A stretch of 42,191 bases of DNA. It comes from Folioceros fuciformis. Taxonomy: Eukaryota > Anthocerotophyta > Anthocerotopsida > Anthocerotales. The notes beneath the pieces are model-generated. The model searched no databases. It was not told where the DNA came from and saw nothing but the letters and a program-made list of their open reading frames with translations. The position numbers and the translations under genes are program-made. The number at the start of each line of letters is the position of its first letter. Within the stretch, counting starts at the first letter, position 1. Shown piece after piece: positions 33,534-42,191 of the stretch. The DNA is taken from NCBI GenBank assembly GCA_049999805.1, contig JBNGIO010006255.1:294630-336820 (forward strand), read 5' to 3'.

Positions 33534-34334
33534 TCACGACTGTTCAGGCAGTGCTGTTAGCAATTTAATCTCAGCTTCATTCAATGCCCTGAGTAGATGA
33601 GAAACTCTGTAATGTAGCTTCATGTTCTCCCTCTCCAGCTTCTCTTGATCCTTTTGAGCCTGTAAGAGAAACTCCGTCAGCCTGTAACCTGAAGCATTCA
33701 CGAAGTTCATTCGAATACAAATCACGAAGCTGTTGATTACCTTAACCCTTTCCGCTGCCTGCTCCGCCTTGATCCTCTCCATTTTCTTCTTGAGCTCCTT
33801 CAACGACTCAACCACAGCATCTGGATTGCCCCTGCTCTGGATTAACCATGCCTCCAGCTTGGCAAGGTTCTCCTGCGCAAACCAGCATAATAAGCTCCAA
33901 AATAAGCCATCATGTCTTCCTCGCTGGAATCCGCGAAAGAAATCTGGAGCCTCGGCGGCGAAAGTCACTGTCCGAGTTCCTAAAAGGGATGGGGAGATAG
34001 ACACACACTGAGATTAGGTCACCAAGCTATGAGAGACCTCACACGCACTAACACTAGGTCACCAAGCCATGCGAGATCTCACACGCACAGAGACAAGGTC
34101 GCCAAGCTATGCGACACCTCACACACGGACATTAGGTCACCAAACTTTGTGAGACCTCTCCACTGTCAAGAAACGAGCCAAGACAAGGCGAGAGGCCCTC
34201 TCAGAGGGAATTTCCAAAGCAACTCAGAGGATAAACAGAACCCAGACACTAACCTCCGCCTTGTCGGCGCGAGCATGGAAGGGCTTCAAGAGCTCGGCCA
34301 TGGTCTCCTCCTTGGGCTGCTTGGGCTTCACCAT
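33534..34334 (-). CDS. Small coiled-coil protein, unassigned
   Basis: Minus-strand exons 34334-34254, 33872-33741 and 33659-33534 join in phase to 112 residues. The protein is MVKPKQPKEETMAELLKPF..., then ENLAKLEAWLIQSRGN, SLKELKKKMERIKAEQAAERVK, then DQEKLERENMKLHYRVSHLLRALNEAEIKL. Heptad-like Leu/Met spacing and alternating Lys/Glu from about residue 45 to the end indicate a parallel coiled coil. There is no signal peptide or membrane segment. I do not recognise the family. The C-terminal 'ENxKLxYRxxHLxRAL' pattern looks conserved rather than random, and the clean splice sites support a real gene. Its first intron carries a 40-bp tandem repeat. It is head-to-head with GRXS14. Confidence 0.75.
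34016..34160. repeat. 40-bp tandem repeat inside an intron
   Basis: Copies begin AGGTC(A/G)CCAA at 34016, 34056, 34096 and 34134. Each contains a nearby (G/A)ACCTC complement of AGGTC, so each unit could fold. The array occupies the large intron 1 of the coiled-coil gene. Confidence 0.88.
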
Positions 34335-34784
34335 GGCTGCGGATCTGCTTCCCAGACCACGAGATCTCAGCAGAAGCGTAGCCTTTACAGACGGCTCAGG
34401 TGTTTCTTGACACACTGACCTGCGCGATCAATCTCTGTCACTGCACTTGACTTTTCTTGCTGATTCTTTCAGTATCGGCAGCTAGTCCTCGTAGACAGAA
34501 AGAGACGTACCACTGGGCGTAAGTGGCAAAAACGGCGTCCTGGTAATGCAATGCATGCACCATCTTTATACTTCTTGCCGTCAGGGTAACGTAAGTGTCT
34601 TGCGGCGAAACGGTTTCGCCCGATTCCCCTGCACGCTTGCGTCTCCTTTCGCGGACCTGAAGGTCACAGAACACAGGCGTCTGCCGATTCATTAAGAGCT
34701 GCTGCGCAAGCAGAGCATTCTTCAGCTCCCGGAAATCCGCACCAGGCTCGTTTGGTGATTGTCACAGTGCTGCAGGTAGCGGCC
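34335..34784. promoter_or_regulatory. Divergent promoter region coiled-coil gene / GRXS14
   Basis: 450 bp between two head-to-head start codons. The minus-strand open frame 34692-34438 here has no family resemblance. It includes an ACGT-containing stretch (gtaacgtaagtg near 34586) but no strong motif. Confidence 0.45.
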
Positions 34785-35315
34785 ATGGCGATGCAGGCAG
34801 CGATTTGCAGCAAGCCCTGCTCGGGACCCCCAGGGCAGCCGATTCATGTTGCGCGGGCCTCGCGGTTTTTAGGTCCAGCCAGGTGCTGCCTGGGATCGTC
34901 TGCGGGGCTGAAATCAGAGCCCTTGAGATGCAATACACAAGGTGCTGGCTGGCGGAAGAGCGGTAGCAAGGTATGGCGGGTTAGCTGCAGTCTTTCCCCT
35001 GAAGTGAAGGAGTCTGTGGACAAGTTCCTGGCCGACAACAAGGTGGTGGTGTTCATGAAGGGGACCAAACTGTTTCCGCAGTGCGGCTTCTCCAACACCG
35101 TCGTCCAGATCCTCAACTCACTCAACGCCAACTATGAGACCGTGAACATCTTGGAGGACAACGGCTTACGGCAGGCCATGAAGGAGTACTCCAACTGGCC
35201 CACCTTCCCCCAACTCTACATCGATGGGGAGTTCTTTGGTGGCTGTGACATCGCCATTGAGGCTTACCAATCCGGGGAGCTCAAGGAGCTGCTGGAGAAA
35301 GTTTCCGTGTCTTGA
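34785..35315 (+). CDS. GRXS14: Plastid monothiol glutaredoxin (CGFS type)
   Basis: Monothiol CGFS glutaredoxins bind a glutathione-ligated 2Fe-2S cluster and pass it on to plastid Fe-S proteins; GRXS14 is also called CXIP1. One exon encodes 176 residues from the first ATG of the frame (MAMQAAIC). Residues 1-~68 are Ser/Arg/Gly-rich with almost no acid residues, a transit peptide. The domain starts SPEVKESVDKFLADNKVVVFMKGT, with active site QCGFSNTVVQIL, then YSNWPTFPQLYIDGEFFGGCDIA with the TVP-like cis-Pro and GG glutathione-binding motifs, and ends LKELLEKV. The single domain and the transit peptide point to GRXS14 rather than GRXS16 or GRXS17. The gene is intronless, like VIPP1. The GTG-initiated extension upstream is not needed. 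Confidence 0.96.
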   Translation: MAMQAAICSKPCSGPPGQPIHVARASRFLGPARCCLGSSAGLKSEPLRCNTQGAGWRKSGSKVWRVSCSLSPEVKESVDKFLADNKVVVFMKGTKLFPQCGFSNTVVQILNSLNANYETVNILEDNGLRQAMKEYSNWPTFPQLYIDGEFFGGCDIAIEAYQSGELKELLEKVSVS

Positions 35316-35686
35316 TGCTTCCACAACCATTTTGTGTGTACACTAAGTCTCCGGCACAGCCACTCTGCTGTTGCTGATCACCTCATTCTGCCGTGTGCAA
35401 AATTCCCATAATCAATTACGGTTCTAAGGATTGGAACCGGTAGGCTCTTGAAACCTTGTGATTGTGTACGAAAGTTTTCCGTGAAGGTAGCATGCAGACT
35501 ACAGCACAGAGCACGAAACACGTACCGGCGTCATCTGAAGCTCCCCTACTAGATCGGTAGGACGAAAGATGGAGGAGCCCTGAGTAATTGTACCTCGAAG
35601 CAGGAAACATAACCCACTTCGGTGTTTTCGAATGGAAGGTGGGCATTCGGGTCGACGAGGAGTTCTTGAGCGGGAGGCCCTGCAGG
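35316..35686. other. Short intergenic between GRXS14 and the GCP gene
   Basis: 371 bp, same-strand neighbours: GRXS14 3' UTR and GCP 5' region. The GCP frame is open back to 35588 without an ATG, so the leader is probably translated in no frame. Confidence 0.45.
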
Positions 35687-38600
35687 ATGGAGAGGCGGGC
35701 AGGCTCCTTCCCCTTCACCTGCACACTTGGAAGCGAGGATGCTAGTGATTACGTTCGGGAGGCGGATTTGGTGAGGGAGTCGCTTTACGCTCTACAGGGC
35801 ATTCCTGCTGCCGTGAGGAGGCTTGAGATATTGGCGGAAGTTTACCTATCGACGGAAGCTGACAAACGCGCCCTACGTGCTGCGGGGACGATTTGGTCTC
35901 GAACCTCCAGTACAAAGGCTGTGGGGAAGTTGTTGCAGGAATTCGCTGAAGCTGGAAGAGTGCGGTGCTGCTTGGACCTCTTTGCCAATTTCTTCTTGGA
36001 GGAGAAGCCAGCATTCCACACAGGTCTGCAGGTCGGGACAGACGGGAGTCATGGCGGCTTAAGATATGCGAATCACGGCTTGTCCGATTGTGCAAGGAAG
36101 CAGTTGAAGGAGCTGCAAAGGAAGCGTTGGGCTGCGTACCGCCAGGTTAAGCTCGCGTCTTGCGGGCTCGTGAATCAGGCGTTTGCCAAAGCTGTGAAGA
36201 GCATCGCATTGGGGCATAGTGCTGCGCTCGGGACGTTGCTGGACTCGGTTTGCTACCGCAGACTGAGAAGCTTGAATCAGGGATTTGATCCGCGGTTCAA
36301 GAAAGGCAAAGATGGGCCGGTCTCGGACGGTCCGATTGGTCTTAGAGATGTAACTTTATTGGAGCTTTTTCTGCACACCAAGGACCTGAGGAGCCACCTG
36401 CACGCATTAGCGGCCATTTGTTTTTTTCAGAGAGGATCTGATCCCCGATGGACCTCAGACTTTCTGTCTTGCGCACCAAGTTTCTTGGAGACAGCAGATG
36501 GAAGGGCAAGGTCCATTGAGGAATCAGCCTTGATTTTCAGTCAGTGGCACGATTTTCTTTTGCTTGTTCAAGGCTTTCCGAGAGGGGCTGACTTATTATC
36601 TTACCTGCACTCGAGGTTACTGGTAACACACCACTCTGTTTCTATGTTCGCTACCCGGTCACCGCTAATAGTTTCAGCAAGCTAGTGCAGCATTTCTGAT
36701 ACCTTCAGTCAACAAATACCAGCATTGTTATGTGGATTTGATGGTTAAACATTTCAGGATGCAGATTCACGTCAGGCTGAGCTTTTGCGATTCTTATTTG
36801 CACGGGCCTGGGGACCTTATTCCGTGTTCATACGGTCTTGGTTGTACCATGCCACTGTATCAGATCCATACGCTGAGTTTATTGTGGAACCATCAGCACC
36901 TCTGAACAAGCTAGGTCCTGTTCAGGACTATGAACAGACTACGGTGATGAACTGTAAGGTGTGATTCCCATGTTAATCCCCTAGCAAACTGCTTCAATCT
37001 GAGAAACACTGCTTTGCATTATATTCAGCAAGTTCATGCAAGTCTTTTTGCAGGTCCGGGTCGGAGGAACTGTCCCTAGTTTTCTGAAGCAAGTCTGCAA
37101 TCCCATGATTCTCGCTGGGCAACAGCTTCAAGTTCTTTTGAGACTTCCTGAGACTAGAGAATTTGCACGCCAAATACCTGGGTACATGTCTCTGGTGAAT
37201 TCAACAGATGAGGTCAGGGACATGCCAGAAATTGTTTGGGGTGACAAATCATCTCGGTCTTCATCACTCTTGTTTAATAAACAAAGGCTGGATGAGAGTT
37301 TGCACTTGCGGCATGAAAGGAGCCAAGGGATGACCAGACATTTTATGGAGTTGTTTGAAGGTCTCATGCTAAAAGACCAGTCGGGCCAGAAGGATCCAGA
37401 AGAAATGAACACTGAGCAGCGTATGGTATGCAAGTTTGATGTCTGAAAAGCTTTCCATTATTTTGTGCTCTGAGCGTGACTGAACATTTCATTCACTTTC
37501 AAGTTTGTGCAGGTAGAGTCATCAGAAGGTGACGACTTCCATGAAAGCACTCTTGAGTTTCAGTTTGGGCATCCTTCACACCAAGATGAAGCATTATCGT
37601 TTGAATCATTGAGCTCGTAAGATATGTTTCCTTGTTTTACTGTGAGGTTCGTTTGGACTTCCTTTTGCTATTCTATATCATTAACCCATCTTAGCTGTTT
37701 TGCAGGCATTCAGTTTCTCCTTTCATGGGGTCTGAACAAGTCCTCGAATCTAGCCTGGAAGATCTAGGAGTATTATCAGTCAACAGAGGTTCATCCAACA
37801 CTTTTGAAATCGATAGCAACGGCGATGGAATAGGGGTCCCAAAAGGATCCGGGTCAGATAGCTGTGCCACTGCTGTGTTTACCCCGACTGATCAATCGGA
37901 AGTACAATCCATACAGCTTGGATCACAGATAGCTGAGGATGAAAGTGAGGGTGAAGAGCTACCAAGTGAGGTTGCACCTGAGAGAGTGACATTCGGAGTT
38001 CCTGGCTCAGTGCAGGCCATTGACAAAGTTGGGTCGTCTCATCGTGATGACCTCCCAGTGTGGTGCACGGGGATCCAGCACGCAGGCTTGAAGGAGGCAG
38101 GAGATCCACCAATGTTCTCTCAGGAAATCCCCAGGAAGGAAAGAGACGATGGCATGAACAAGTGGACTGTCATGAACTGCGATGGACGTACTGATTCCCA
38201 TTCCAGCAGTGTAGTGATCAGGGGGGCCTTTGGTAGAACTCCTGAATGCAAGATTGGTATGGAGGCTCTTTCGTTGCGACCATCTAGCAGAGCAAGTGAG
38301 ACAGATGTTTCTGACAATGGGAAACTCGTCCCTTTTTATTCCAAGCCTGAGGGTCTCTTAGGTTCCAATGATTCTAGGGGTGTTCGGGAAGTCAATGTCC
38401 TGTGGTGCCACATGACCAGCTACCGGGAAAATGACCAGAATTCTGAATCCTTCATTTCGGATTATCTGAAAGCAGTGTGGCCAAAAGATGAACTTCCTGG
38501 CAATCCTTTCCTTCTCTCTAGACCAGCAAATGGTAGCCAGTTCTATCCCTATAGCCCCATTTCCTTTCCTGAAAGTGAAGATAGTTGGAATATTGATGCA

Positions 38601-41336
38601 AAGATTGCTGACAGTGAGGCATACTCTGGGCGATATTTTGATCAAATCCCAAAAGATCCACTGCGTAGAAGGAAAGTCCTTGCTGAGTTGCCCCTTGGCA
38701 ACCCCTCAGAGTTTTTGTTCTTGCACAAGCATTTGTCACAATCACATGGAAAAGCAATTCGGCCAACCTCATTCGATCTAGGTAGCGACAAGAAAGGTAG
38801 TGGTAAGAATGGATCAAAGATTGAACAGCAGGGACCATTGATTTCTAATGAGTCTGTACGTGATCTTCAGACAAATCAAGCTAGACACCTAAGCACAGTT
38901 TCTGAAATTCCGTCGAAAGCTGCTGGTTTTCTTAGGTTCGAAAATCTGAATGCTCACGTTGCCAAGGCCTTGAAATCGAGGGATTCTGGTCATTTTGGAA
39001 TGTCTCAAGTAGTGGGAACAGGCTTTGACAGAAGTGGCTTGATTCAACGCCAAGGGCATACTGAGACTACTTCCGTTCGTTGGGATTTAAGGAAGGTTTC
39101 TGTGCAACTGACTTCCGCATGCTGGCAGGCATTCCAGGAGCCCGTCATTGAGAAAGGCCTGGAAGACCAGCATCTGAATGACAACGATCTGAAAGGGTCA
39201 CCTGGTCAGTTGGCCATTGGCAACTGTGTGAAAAATATTCCGGGGGATGCTGCCAGTTTGGGAAGTGGTACGAGTCAGATGGGTGTTACTACCAACCAGG
39301 CAGAGGACTGCACTAGGACTGGTGATGGCATCTCTGTGCAGAAGATGAGCATAGGACTGCACCCGACTAGAGTAAGGGAAGAATCCGAACGAGGGTCCTG
39401 GGAAGAGGGCTCAGGAGCACCAAAGGATGATAAAGGAGCTGTAGAAGACCATGAGAAACAAAGGGGCAATGTGGGCGTGGATGTTGAAATTCCCTTTGCA
39501 GTTGTCGTCGAGAAAAGTATCGTTGAGGAGATTATGCTACAGTATCCTGATATGTCCATTATGCCTGACCGTTGAGATAGAGTCGACGTCCCCCTTTGCA
39601 ATGGGTCTTGGTGGGGCTTGAGGTACTTAACGTTTTGTAGATACCAATGTGTAAGCCTCTTCACTGTGAAGGTACTACTGGAAGGATTGCATCTCCGCGA
39701 TCACTATGCTGCACTTCGCCGTTACTTTTTCCTGGAGAAGGCTGACTGGGCAGATAACTTTGTTTCAGCCCTGGCCGAGCATGTAAGTTCATCAACCATG
39801 TCAGCTCCTTACTTTTCCACATCCAGTTCTTCAGTGGCTGCTGTTCTTGTTTACCTCCTTCCCAACTTTGTCCAGACGTGGAGCTCGTTAGGTGGTCGGT
39901 CCAAGCTGCTGCCTCTGCAACGGATGTTGGAAGGTTCACTGCAACGGTCTTCCTGTGAAGGAGATGAGTTTGCTGAAAGGTTGTACATATGCAGCGTTGA
40001 TGCAGCTGAAGACACTAGGGCCCACGCATCTTTAAGTGTCTTTGCTGCGCCTGAAAGTAAGTCACTCCAAGATGGGAATGTCAGTAGTTAGTTCTCTGCA
40101 GATGTGATTAAGATTGATCTTGCAGGTCCTTATTTTGAACCAGCATGTTTACTTTTGCAGGCTTACAAATCTTTGATTCAACAAAGATGGGGTACAGGGT
40201 GGACTGGCCACTGACACTTGTTCTTACTCCTGATTCATTGAAGGAGTATGGTTCTGTGTTCAGTTTTCTGATCCGAATAAAGTCCACAGCGTATACCTTG
40301 TCAAATATTTGGGAGTCTCTGAAGGTGCACATTCCGTAGAAACATGAGTAATTTACCTCAATTTCTTCATAAATGACGTAGCGTGCACTCATACCCTCAT
40401 GTTTATGATGCAGGTTATTGGGCATTACCATAGAGATGGGATATCAAAACATCACCATCAGAGGGACTGTTTCCGCATGCTGAAGCTCTTTAGGTTTGTC
40501 ATTTGGGGATCTAACATGCCAAACGTTCGTCGGTGTATGAGATGGTCTCACTTGGTGATTTTGTCAACAGGTGGCAAGTTTGTCATTTCGTGACATCCCT
40601 ACAGCAGTACCTGGAGTCGAAGCTACTATACGTCGTGTGGAGCAAATTCCAGCAGGCGGCTGAGTATGAGGCATGCTTCCGCTGTTCTTTACAAGCACAA
40701 GCTTTGGCCTAAGATACTAGTGGTTGAATCGGTTGTTAATATCATTGTCCTGTGGACATATATCATTTCAGGGGAAGGATATATATGATCTAGAGGCTCT
40801 ACATCGATCCTACCTGGCGGAGGCGACAAACTGGTACGAATTTCTACCCGTCTCCAATGTGGCAACTTGCGGGACCAGCAGCCTAATGTCTCGATTCTGG
40901 TGTGCTGACAGCTGCTTTCTCTCGAAAAGCATGGCGGTCGTGAGGGGCTCAGTGAACAAAATCCTGCAGTCCGTGTTCGACTTTCAGGTTTACTTGAGGA
41001 TTGCTGTCACAAGTATGGATGACAATGTCCTAAGCGATAAGCTGTACCGCCAGGTAAATACCATCTCCACTCTTTGGTGAGGTGGCAGGCACACGGCAGA
41101 ATGCCGTGCCAAGTGCTCTAACTTACAGTCCCTGCCACGTGCTGCAGGCTTGCCAGCTGAACAACGCATTCCAACAGTCGCTTCGGCACTTGGATTCCTA
41201 CCGCCACAAGGCCGAGTATCGATCCCTATTGGCCGACTTCTGGATGTATCTCGACCATAGCGGTTTTTTGACAACCGCGTGCTCGCAACCCTTGCCTGCA
41301 GCGGGGACAAACCTAGCTTTGTTAACGCCATTGTAG
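35687..41336 (+). CDS. GCP6: Gamma-tubulin complex component, GCP5/GCP6 type
   Basis: GCPs hold gamma-tubulin in the ring complex that nucleates microtubules. Thirteen exons join in phase to about 1502 residues: 35687-36622, 36758-36958, 37054-37425, 37513-37616, 37706-39541, 39641-39782, 39876-40056, 40161-40324, 40414-40493, 40571-40670, 40772-40833, 40912-41053 and 41148-41336. The N-terminal GRIP1-like part has ADLLSYLHSRLL, RAWGPYSVFIRSWLYHATVSDPYAEF and LKQVCNPMILAGQQLQVL. The GRIP2-like part has SLFTVKVLLEGLHLRDHYAALRRYFFLEKADWADNF, YRVDWPLTLVL, YSVFSFLIRIK-type sequence, WSKFQQAAEYE and ALHRSYLAEATNCCFLS. Between them a ~700-residue polar insert, mostly one 1836-nt exon, is Ser/Gly/Asp-rich and apparently disordered. 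A long central insert is characteristic of GCP6, but GCP5 cannot be excluded. Exon 10 needs a GC donor (GAG|GCATGC) to stay in frame. Confidence 0.82.
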
Positions 41337-41677
41337 AATCTCACATTCTGTGCTTGCGTTCGCTCCCCTTAGGATATGCCACTTTCAGGGTCTACGGTGC
41401 TTCCCAATCTTTTCAGACTCGTTGCAACAGGTGGCCTGTCCCCCCTCCTCCCGCAAGTAACTGATGTGACGTCACACATTTCGCACAGTGGCAAGCAACA
41501 AAGTGTCCCAACCAAAAACCGACTATTGGCACCATGGCAATGGCGGCACCTGTTGGTTGCAACTGGCTCCTAGGTGGAGAGACTATGTATATACTCGTTG
41601 ACCCCGTACACAGCTCCGAGCTCGCAGAACACAGCATTGCCGGGTGTAGAACCGAGACGGAAGCCAAAGATTCAGAT
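41337..41677. other. Intergenic between GCP gene and phytocyanin-like gene
   Basis: 341 bp holding the GCP 3' UTR and the promoter and leader of the next gene. A TGACGTCA CRE-like palindrome lies at 41466-41473, and TATATAC at 41588-41594. The frame of the next gene is open upstream from 41534, so an earlier ATG is possible, but the later one gives a proper signal peptide. Confidence 0.45.
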
Positions 41678-42191
41678 ATGAAAGGGCCAACGTTGCTACT
41701 CCTGTGGTTGTGCCTTTGCATGGCTGCAGAACTTGTACCATGCGCGGATGGTCAAAGCAGTGGAGTCACTCCACACCGGGTGTACACAGTCGGCAACCAG
41801 TATGGATGGAGGCGGCCTCCCGCAGACTACCCAGGCCTCCTGCAGCACTGGGCTACCAGATATGAAATTTTGTTCGTCCGCAATGTCATCTTGCGTGAGT
41901 GCCGAACTTGGAATTTGATTTCTTCTTGTCAAGAATCTCGTCTTCCTGCAGGCGCGGCATTACTGATTCCTACACTCTGACGTGACGGTCGGTGTGCATG
42001 TTGGATGTGCAGGATTCGATAACCATGGTGACAACGTGACTGTGGCGTTAGTCCACAATCCTGCAAACCCGACGGATCCGTGCGACACCACTCCCTTGTC
42101 CGTTTTCGACAGCAACACGTACACGAGCCTCCCTATGGATATCACAGTCCCTGTCTGTGGCACGTATCGGGCGCTGAGCACCATCCCGGGG
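41678..42191 (+). CDS. Phytocyanin-like secreted protein (3' partial)
   Basis: From the ATG at 41678 the protein opens with a signal peptide (MKGPTLLLLWLCLCMAAELVPCADG). Next comes VYTVGNQYGWRRPPADYPGLLQHWATRYEILFVRNV, matching the phytocyanin start 'YTVGDxxGWxxP...YxxWAxxxxFxVGD'. Exon 1 ends at 41894 (C|GTGAGT) and exon 2 starts at 42013. They join in phase to ILRFDNHGDNVTVALVHNPANPTDPCDTTP, carrying the His and Cys expected at the first two copper-ligand positions, and ending GTYRALSTIPG at the window edge. Phytocyanins are extracellular cupredoxin-fold proteins, often GPI-anchored. Where relatives have an Ile-Cys pair before the Pro-Gly, this one has Leu-Ser, so copper binding and the usual disulfide are uncertain. 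The remainder lies outside the window. Confidence 0.75.

Noticed and set aside
1-42191. A new multi-gene defence, metabolic or mobile system
   Set aside because: The genes belong to unrelated, well-known plant families in mixed orientations, with no shared domain theme or mobile-element boundary.

Overview
This is nuclear DNA from a streptophyte: a land plant or a streptophyte (charophyte-grade) alga. Evidence: intron-rich genes with mostly short GT-AG introns (about 50-380 nt), plastid-transit-like N-termini, and a gene set including a HY5-type bZIP, VIPP1, GRXS14, a ZIF-like MFS transporter, an At4g37920-like plastid protein, a gamma-tubulin complex component and a phytocyanin. I cannot name the species. 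A run of 100 N at 3877-3976 marks an assembly gap.

Layout. 1-1442 is the 3' part of a SPRY-domain gene (+). 1999-5274 is a ZIF-like transporter (-) that carries a frameshift, an in-frame stop and the gap. 6440-8098 is organellar-type FolD (-). 9597-11568 is RAD51D-like (-), divergent from IPK2 (+, 11906-13416). IPK2 nearly touches convergent SirB (-, 13490-14637). SirB shares a 252-bp upstream region with an STK19 homologue (+, 14890-16414). HY5 (+, 17158-17924) follows, with G-box and C-box motifs upstream. After AT-rich DNA (about 19.4-21.0 kb) come sorbitol-dehydrogenase-like SDH (+, 21507-23079) and intronless VIPP1 (-, 23531-24625). A 4.3-kb AT-rich block (24.9-29.2 kb) holds tandem repeats and no recognisable gene. 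A GC-rich tandemly duplicated stretch (29.9-31.0 kb) leads into the At4g37920-like gene (+, 31221-33365), a small coiled-coil protein (-, 33534-34334), intronless GRXS14 (+, 34785-35315), a large GCP5/6-like gene (+, 35687-41336), and the 5' part of a phytocyanin-like gene (+, 41678 to window end).

The genes are not one pathway. They are ordinary plant housekeeping genes packed in divergent and convergent pairs: genome maintenance (RAD51D, STK19), inositol phosphate, folate and siroheme metabolism, light signalling, thylakoid and redox biology, and microtubule nucleation. I found no evidence of a new multi-gene system. The most interesting signals are a probable minor-spliceosome (U12-type) intron in IPK2, a degraded ZIF-like gene with a hairpin built around a copied exon fragment, a duplicated acceptor-plus-exon fragment in SirB, several candidate GC-AG introns, and alternation of GC-rich gene blocks with AT-rich repeat blocks. 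Exon boundaries were deduced by eye from reading frame, splice consensus and remembered family conservation; all need transcript support.
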